Of a stretch of 64,000 nt of DNA, positions 58,882 through 64,000 are shown piece after piece. The notes beneath the pieces are model-generated. The model saw nothing but the letters and a program-made list of their open reading frames with translations, did no database searches and was not told where the DNA came from. This stretch comes from JAAYRQ01 sp035647235. Its GTDB lineage: Bacteria > Bacillota > Syntrophomonadia > Syntrophomonadales > Syntrophomonadaceae. The translations under genes were made by a program, and so were the position numbers. Where the stretch lies: positions 62,001 to 126,000 of the forward strand of contig CAZEPV010000001.1 in NCBI GenBank assembly GCA_964514235.1, in the 5' to 3' direction. The first letter of the stretch is position 1; each line of letters starts with the position of its first letter.

Positions 58882-60579
58882 ATGAATTTTGACGATAAGT
58901 TGCCTAAAGGAATATCTAGAAGAAGATTTATCCAAGGAACTGCCATAGGGACTGTTGCCGTAAGTTCTATTGGTGTTTTAGCTGGTTGTACGAAATCCCC
59001 AGATGAGGTGGCCCAAGAAGGCGCTGGATCTGGGGAAGTAGGTAGGCCTAGTTTTTTAGATCCACCTAAAGCTATTCCTGATGGTCAGATTAAGGAAACG
59101 CTAACAGCAGATGTAATTGTCGTCGGTGGTGGGATGTCGGGTTTATGTGCTGCTATGTCTGCAGCAGAAGAAGGGGCTAAAGTTATTCTCCTCGAGAAAA
59201 CTGAGCAAGTTAATTTCCGCGGTAATGATTATGGGGCTATAGATAGTAAAATGCAAGTCCAGATTAACAATAGGATTAATAAAGTGGAAGCAGTGCAAGA
59301 AATTATGCGTTACAATGCCTATAAAGGCAATCAAAGGGTTGTATCACTGTGGGCGGATAATAGCGGAAAAGTAGCCGATTGGATTATGGCTAAAGCCGAA
59401 AGTTATGGCTGTAAACCCAAAGCAGTACCCTTAGATGAGACTGTAACTCCTGGTACCACAATAAAAGGATTTCCTACCTTAAGTTTTAGAATGGATCCTA
59501 GTGAAGAGGCGGCTAATGATGCACCTTCGGGTACTGACCCTTGGACAGCTTCAATGCGCTATGCTTTGAAGCAGGGATGTGTGGATGTAGGTGTAGATAT
59601 TCATTATAAGACCCCTGCGGTGCAATTAGTAAGGGAAGATAATAATAAAGGACGAGTAACCGCAGTAATTGCAGGTGAAGAAGGGGCTTATAAGAAATTT
59701 GTAGGCAGCAAAGGAATAATAATGTGTTCGGGTGATTATAATGCTGACCAGGAAATGCGCGAATATTATATTCCTTCCACTAAATATATTCATGCCAATA
59801 TGTACGAGATGGTGAATGGTCCAATATGTACAGGTGATGGACACAAAATGGCCATGTGGATAGGTGCAGCTATAGATGAATTCCCTCATGCCCCTATGTA
59901 TTTTGACTTTGCAGTGCCTGGGGCTCCTATTCTAGCTGATGCCTTAATGCGTCAACCATGGCTAAATGTTAATGAACGTGGTTTGAGGTATGGTAATGAA
60001 GAATTACCTTATGCCTATTTATGTAATGCTCAACGCCAGCAACCTAATAATGCGAGGTGGGCAATTTGGGATGATAAATGGCCTGAAGAAGCCCCCTCAT
60101 TTAAAGTAGTAGCCTGTAAAGATATGCGAACTAATTTCCACGATCCCGACAATGTTAAAGCATATATAGAAAAAGGCTTTATTAAAACCGCAGGTACTTT
60201 GGAAGAACTGGCTGATAAAATGGGTGTCCCCAAGGACGCTTTCCTTACTACTGTAAAGCGCTATAATGAGTTGGCCAAAAAAGGTGTCGATGAAGATTAT
60301 GGTAAGCGGGCAGCTTGTTTGACTACTATAGAAAAACCCACTTTTTATGCATCACCACTGGGGACTGCACTACTAGTAACTCTTGGTGGCTTACAAATCA
60401 ATGAACAGTTACAGGTATTGGATGAAGAAAAGAATGTAATTCCTGGTTTATATGCGGCAGGTAATGCTTCTGGTAGTTATTACGCTAACGATTACTGTGT
60501 GAATTTACCGGGCAATAGCCACGGCCGTGCTTTTACCTTTGGCTATTTGGCAGGCAAAAGCATTGTCAGTTTAGGTTAA
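58882..60579 (+). CDS. Tat-exported lipoprotein flavoreductase (fumarate reductase-like, FAD_binding_2)
   Basis: A 565-residue protein. The N-terminus 'SRRRFIQGTAIGTVAV' is a twin-arginine signal that ends in a lipobox (LAGC, C36), so the mature enzyme should be anchored outside the membrane. The FAD domain begins 'ADVIVVGGGMSGLCAAMSAA' and the C-terminal FAD part is 'IPGLYAAGNASG'. It resembles flavocytochrome c/UrdA and ketosteroid-dehydrogenase-like enzymes. The C-terminal 'NLPGNSHGRAFTFG' lacks the Arg found at the matching place of fumarate reductases, so the acceptor is probably not fumarate. Electrons likely come from the five-haem cytochrome encoded divergently. Confidence 0.88.
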   Translation: MNFDDKLPKGISRRRFIQGTAIGTVAVSSIGVLAGCTKSPDEVAQEGAGSGEVGRPSFLDPPKAIPDGQIKETLTADVIVVGGGMSGLCAAMSAAEEGAKVILLEKTEQVNFRGNDYGAIDSKMQVQINNRINKVEAVQEIMRYNAYKGNQRVVSLWADNSGKVADWIMAKAESYGCKPKAVPLDETVTPGTTIKGFPTLSFRMDPSEEAANDAPSGTDPWTASMRYALKQGCVDVGVDIHYKTPAVQLVREDNNKGRVTAVIAGEEGAYKKFVGSKGIIMCSGDYNADQEMREYYIPSTKYIHANMYEMVNGPICTGDGHKMAMWIGAAIDEFPHAPMYFDFAVPGAPILADALMRQPWLNVNERGLRYGNEELPYAYLCNAQRQQPNNARWAIWDDKWPEEAPSFKVVACKDMRTNFHDPDNVKAYIEKGFIKTAGTLEELADKMGVPKDAFLTTVKRYNELAKKGVDEDYGKRAACLTTIEKPTFYASPLGTALLVTLGGLQINEQLQVLDEEKNVIPGLYAAGNASGSYYANDYCVNLPGNSHGRAFTFGYLAGKSIVSLG

Positions 60580-60601
60580 ATGTTCATATAAATCTAATAA
60601 T

Positions 60602-60639
60602 AAAAGGTAGAGCCTTGAATTGAAGGCTCTACCTTTTTT
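60602..60639. terminator. Terminator between flavoprotein gene and sigma-54 activator
   Basis: AAAAGGTAGAGCCTT and AAGGCTCTACCTTTT make a 15-bp stem with T-run; shared by the two convergent genes. Confidence 0.92.
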
Positions 60640-62665
60640 AAATTTTATAAAGTTTCATTTTGCGATATAATGTAGACCTACCAATTTTCAGCAGTTTGGC
60701 AGCCTCGGTTACTTTATTATCCGATTGTTCTAAAGCATTAATTATCATTATTCTTTCTATATCTAGCATAGTCAATTTCTCACCCAATTCGGTTGACTGA
60801 TTCCCCTTTTCCGAGTCTTTGAATTTTTTAGTTATTTCGAGAGGGAGGTCTCCTGGGGTAATAGTATTCTGGCTGCACATAGTAACTGCATGGAGCATAG
60901 CATTTTGTAATTGTCTAGCATTACCTGGCCAGTCATACTGTAATAGGCAAATGATAGTTAAATCAGATAAAATAGGGGGTGTAATTGATTCTTGCCTGGC
61001 TATTTTATCTATGAAATGTTGGGCTAATAAAATAACATCTTGTCCCCTATGACGTAAGGGGGGAATATTTACCTCTAAAACTTTTAACCTATAATATAAG
61101 TCCTGACGGAAGTGACCTTTTTCCACTAACTCAAGCAAATCATTATTTGTGGCAGTTAGCAGTCTAAAATCAACAGGCAAATAGCGGTTACTGCCAATAC
61201 GCATTACTTGCTTTTCCTCTAAAACCCTTAGTAAAACTGGCTGCAATTCTATAGGCATATCCCCTATTTCATCTAGAAACAGTGTGCCATTATTAGCTAA
61301 TTCTATTTTACCTACCCGACCCTGTCTTTGGGCACCAGTAAAAGCTCCACCTTCATATCCAAACAATTCACTTTCAATTAGAGTACTAGGAATAGCGGCA
61401 CAATTTACTGCTACAAATGGACCCCCAGGCCTACTGATATTGTGAATAGCTTGTGCATATAATTCTTTACCGGTTCCGCTTTCCCCTTGTATAAGTACAT
61501 TTGCATTAAGGCGGGCAAAATTTTGGGCCCTTTCGGTACATTCGAGTATTTCTGGGGAGTTACCAATAATATCGGAAAAAGCAAAACTAGTCCCAAGGTT
61601 GCTAGTAGGAAGCAAAGTCTTCCCTTGATTAATCTTTCTAAAAATTAATACACAGCCAAAACTAGCCCCATAATCATCTAAAATAGGTTGGGCTAGACGC
61701 AGATTGAGTTGATGATCAAATTTAGCTATTTCTATTTTCGCATCGATTATGGGTTTTTTGTCATTAAGAACCGAAGCTATTAAAGGTTGTTCCCCAAGTA
61801 GTTCATAAACATTTGATCCAATTAAATTAGCATGCCATTCGTGAAAAAGACTTTTGGCAACAATGTTAGCATGGGTTATAGTGCCTTTTTGATTAATTGT
61901 GACTACTGCCTCATCAGATGCTTCCATGGTAGAACTAATTAATGAATTTTTCAATTCTAACTGAAACTCCTTTTGCACTGCCCAGGCCATAGAAACTACC
62001 AATGCTAATGAATGGGGGCTTTGATGGTGAAAACTAGGTGTAACTAAACATAGGGTTCCAGCTAAATTAAGGTTAGTGTCAAAAATAGGGGCTGAGGAAC
62101 AAGATATGTGCTCATAAGTTTCCCCGTAATGTTCAGGCCCACAGATTTGGATGGCTGTTTTATCACTAATAGTTATAGTATGTGCGCAAGTACCTACAGT
62201 GCTTTCGGTCCATATTGAACCAGGTACTAAATGAAAGCGGGCATTTTGTTTTTCTAACATTTCTTTATTGCCTTCTACGACGCGGAGCATAACACCTTGT
62301 TCATCGGTTAGCAGAATAATGCATTCGGAATCGCACAGCAATGTTTCTAATTGGTGAATAAAGGGATCTGCAGATTTAATGAGTAGGTTTTTTGTTCTGA
62401 TATGTTCCTTAAATACATGTTTGTTCATAATGGGCCCATAATTATAATCATAAAGATCTAGGCCACTATTATAGGATCTAATCCAAGACTCAACTACTTC
62501 TGCCTTAACTAAATCGGCTTGGGATGGATTTATGCGTTGGGCAATAACATCTAGTTTTTGTTGGCGTATTTTTTCCATAAGTATAAAGTCTGCTTGATTA
62601 GTAGTTTGGGCAATTATATTACGATGTTTGATTATGGGACTAAGTGCATGTTCAAGAGGTCTCAA
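60638..62665 (-). CDS. Sigma-54-dependent activator (GAF-PAS-AAA-Fis, AcoR-like), second copy
   Basis: A 675-residue enhancer-binding protein with an AcoR-like N-region and GAF domain ('GSIWTESTVGTCAHTITI'), PAS domain (about 240-340), AAA domain with GESGTGKE (about residue 393), 'GAFTGAQRQG', 'GTLFLDEIGDMP' and a C-terminal HTH 'VTEAAKLLKIGRSTLYRKM'. It resembles the activator at 23784 in layout but is diverged. A sigma-54 promoter lies in the gap beyond its 5' end, pointing away from it, so it most likely activates the PucR-type gene there and whatever follows. Confidence 0.93.
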   Translation of the reverse strand: MRPLEHALSPIIKHRNIIAQTTNQADFILMEKIRQQKLDVIAQRINPSQADLVKAEVVESWIRSYNSGLDLYDYNYGPIMNKHVFKEHIRTKNLLIKSADPFIHQLETLLCDSECIILLTDEQGVMLRVVEGNKEMLEKQNARFHLVPGSIWTESTVGTCAHTITISDKTAIQICGPEHYGETYEHISCSSAPIFDTNLNLAGTLCLVTPSFHHQSPHSLALVVSMAWAVQKEFQLELKNSLISSTMEASDEAVVTINQKGTITHANIVAKSLFHEWHANLIGSNVYELLGEQPLIASVLNDKKPIIDAKIEIAKFDHQLNLRLAQPILDDYGASFGCVLIFRKINQGKTLLPTSNLGTSFAFSDIIGNSPEILECTERAQNFARLNANVLIQGESGTGKELYAQAIHNISRPGGPFVAVNCAAIPSTLIESELFGYEGGAFTGAQRQGRVGKIELANNGTLFLDEIGDMPIELQPVLLRVLEEKQVMRIGSNRYLPVDFRLLTATNNDLLELVEKGHFRQDLYYRLKVLEVNIPPLRHRGQDVILLAQHFIDKIARQESITPPILSDLTIICLLQYDWPGNARQLQNAMLHAVTMCSQNTITPGDLPLEITKKFKDSEKGNQSTELGEKLTMLDIERIMIINALEQSDNKVTEAAKLLKIGRSTLYRKMKLYKI

Positions 62666-62747
62666 TCAAATCACTCCCATAAGAATTTTATTTATAAGCT
62701 TACATCCCATAATAACACAAAAAATAATTAGCTTGGCAAAGGAATTG

Positions 62748-62760
62748 TCCCGAATCGGGA
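62748..62760. promoter_or_regulatory. Perfect dyad, candidate upstream activator site
   Basis: TCCCGA-A-TCGGGA lies 67 bases upstream of the -24 element. It is the only strong dyad in the divergent gap and may be bound by the Fis-type HTH of the adjacent activator. The distance is short for a UAS but acceptable. Confidence 0.5.
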
Positions 62761-62813
62761 ACTGGCCTTGTATAAAATTGGGCTAAATGTTGATATTTCC
62801 AATATTATATAGG

Positions 62814-62829
62814 TGGCACAAGATTTGCA
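62814..62829 (+). promoter_or_regulatory. Sigma-54 (-24/-12) promoter of the PucR-type gene
   Basis: TGGCACAAGATTTGCA matches the RpoN consensus TGGCAC-N5-TTGCA, with GG at 62815-62816 and GC at 62827-62828. The predicted start near 62840 is 35 bases before the gene. Confidence 0.93.
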
Positions 62830-62874
62830 ATATACTCTTGTAAAACTATTTAAGCCAAATGAGGTGGTAAGTTT

Positions 62875-64000
62875 ATGACCAGCTTTAGCACACCGAGAAA
62901 GATGTATATGTTAATAGAAGGGGTTTTGGACAAAGGTTTACCTTATGTGGCCTCATATTTAGAAAACACTTTGGGTAAAAGTATTACCATTTCTAATGAT
63001 GATGCCCGTATCGAATATCCCTATGTGGCAGATAGCAGTTTATGGCTAGAGGAACGTTTCACCGATATTCCAATTGAAATACAAGAAAAAGAATACTCTC
63101 TAAATGAAGAAAAAAATATCCTATACTACCGTATTCCCTATAATAACAAGAATGCCTATGTGATTATAAAAGAGTGCAAGGCTCAAGATGCCTTTGCTTG
63201 TTTATTAGCACTTAGGGAAGCCAAGTTAGCCATCAAATGCTTTTTTACTAAGCTGAATATCAACCAGGAAAAATTCGAGGAGGCCCTAAGTCAATATATT
63301 TTTGGTCAAAACATGGCTAATATTCTCGATGTTCTAAAATTGAGCGAAGAGGAAATTAATCCTAAGGAATATTATTATACAGTCCTTTTAAATTCAGAAA
63401 GCCCTGTGGATGGATCTTATTGGAAAGCTATTAAGGCCCATTCCGAGGAATTTATGAAAAGCCAAGGGAATGAAATTATTGCAGTAGTAAATGGAGACTC
63501 TTTACTTATGCTTATACCTGCAAATAATCATCTTACTGACTCAAGAAACAGCCATGATAATATTATTAATTATAAAAAAGCTATTGAAAAAAGATTCCAA
63601 CTCAATACTACTGTAGGTATTGGACAATCATACTATTTATTTGATATTTTAGACAGCTATAATGAAGCCAGGATTGCTACTATTATTCCCAATTTATTAG
63701 GTAAAAACAACTTTATACAAAGGTTTTCAGATTTAGGTATATATTATTCCATTTTTTCTAATGATATTCAATTCATAGTTGATTTTTGCCTGCAAAATTT
63801 AGAACCTTTAATAGAAAACGATCATAAAAATGATGGTGAACTACTTTCCACATTAAGGGAATTACTCGATTCATGCGGCAATATAAAATCTACGGCTGAT
63901 AGTTTATTTATACACGTTAATACCCTTTATTATAGAATAAATAGAATTGAGCAAATATTGAATATAGATTTATCTAAGATGGATACTAGGGTGACCATGT
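62875..64000 (+). CDS. PucR/CdaR-family transcriptional regulator (3' end outside window)
   Basis: The frame is open from ATG 62875 (GAGGTGG upstream) to the window end, 375 codons. The C-terminal 'KSTADSLFIHVNTLYYRINRIEQIL' is the PucR C-terminal HTH, preceded by a GGDEF-like regulator domain with 'TTVGIGQSYYLFDILDSYNEA'. PucR/CdaR-family proteins sense purine or sugar-acid metabolites. The stop lies just outside, probably within a few codons. Being itself under a sigma-54 promoter, it would act as the second step of a cascade. Confidence 0.87.
   Translation, partial: MTSFSTPRKMYMLIEGVLDKGLPYVASYLENTLGKSITISNDDARIEYPYVADSSLWLEERFTDIPIEIQEKEYSLNEEKNILYYRIPYNNKNAYVIIKECKAQDAFACLLALREAKLAIKCFFTKLNINQEKFEEALSQYIFGQNMANILDVLKLSEEEINPKEYYYTVLLNSESPVDGSYWKAIKAHSEEFMKSQGNEIIAVVNGDSLLMLIPANNHLTDSRNSHDNIINYKKAIEKRFQLNTTVGIGQSYYLFDILDSYNEARIATIIPNLLGKNNFIQRFSDLGIYYSIFSNDIQFIVDFCLQNLEPLIENDHKNDGELLSTLRELLDSCGNIKSTADSLFIHVNTLYYRINRIEQILNIDLSKMDTRVTM

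Noticed and set aside
58882..60579. Annotating the flavoprotein as fumarate reductase
   Set aside because: The general fold fits, but the C-terminal Arg used to bind the dicarboxylate is replaced, and there is no haem domain in the protein itself.

Overview
The window reads as the chromosome of a strictly anaerobic, Gram-positive, probably spore-forming Firmicute (Clostridia or Peptococcales-like). It is AT-rich, uses many GTG/TTG starts with strong GGAGG ribosome sites, and carries a SpoIID-type protein, the YetF/DUF4363 pair, ferredoxin, rubredoxin plus flavodiiron protein, sigma-54 activators, a butyrate-type CoA-transferase and MotAB. Ectoine genes suggest osmotic stress is part of its life. 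No rRNA, tRNA, CRISPR array, phage or IS element was seen.

Layout. 1-6.3 kb: end of a hexapeptide acyltransferase, a YkgJ-type Cys protein, and a branched-chain amino acid ABC system (livJHMG) that lacks livF and ends in an EamA permease. 6.4-10.4 kb: SpoIID-like lipoprotein, trmL, HD-GYP and REC-GGDEF proteins, ferredoxin. 10.7-16 kb: thiN, then cdaA-cdaR-glmM-glmS (c-di-AMP and aminosugar synthesis) with a glmS ribozyme starting one base after the glmM stop; this GlmS lacks its glutaminase domain. 16-18.7 kb: rubredoxin, flavodiiron protein, DUF4363 and YetF. 19-22.4 kb: ectABC behind a ydaO-type c-di-AMP riboswitch, then a second such riboswitch in front of an internally deleted EctB paralogue. 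The nucleotide is therefore probably made and sensed within about 10 kb.

23.8-48.9 kb is the most unusual part. A sigma-54 activator is followed by a clear -24/-12 promoter and about 23 kb of co-directional genes: MFS transporter, archaemetzincin-like protease, cytoplasmic Mo/W-bisPGD oxidoreductase with a four-cluster Fe-S subunit, an AorABC-like trio whose AOR subunit is short and has lost its cluster cysteines, GlcD- and GlcF/HdrD-like proteins, a lipoyl-carrier (GcvH/LbpA-like) protein, a LipS1-like protein without the radical-SAM cysteines, an AhpD-like protein, HdrB and HdrC homologues, a metal-type ABC importer, an NTPase, three divergent lipoate-protein ligases, a second lipoyl carrier, and a LipS1/LipS2-type radical-SAM lipoate synthase pair. 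I infer a self-contained lipoyl-carrier redox system, related in parts to sulfur-oxidising Hdr-like (sHdr) systems but built around Mo/W enzymes and GlcD/HdrD modules and lacking HdrA. Its substrate is unknown.

49-55.8 kb: EamA permease, amidase, CoA-transferase, PilZ protein opposite motAB. 55.9-64 kb: a second respiratory module (tatA, ccsA/ccsB cytochrome c maturation, a five-haem NapC/NrfH-type cytochrome, and a Tat-exported lipoprotein flavoreductase), a second sigma-54 activator, and divergent to it a perfect -24/-12 promoter driving a PucR-family regulator that runs off the window end.
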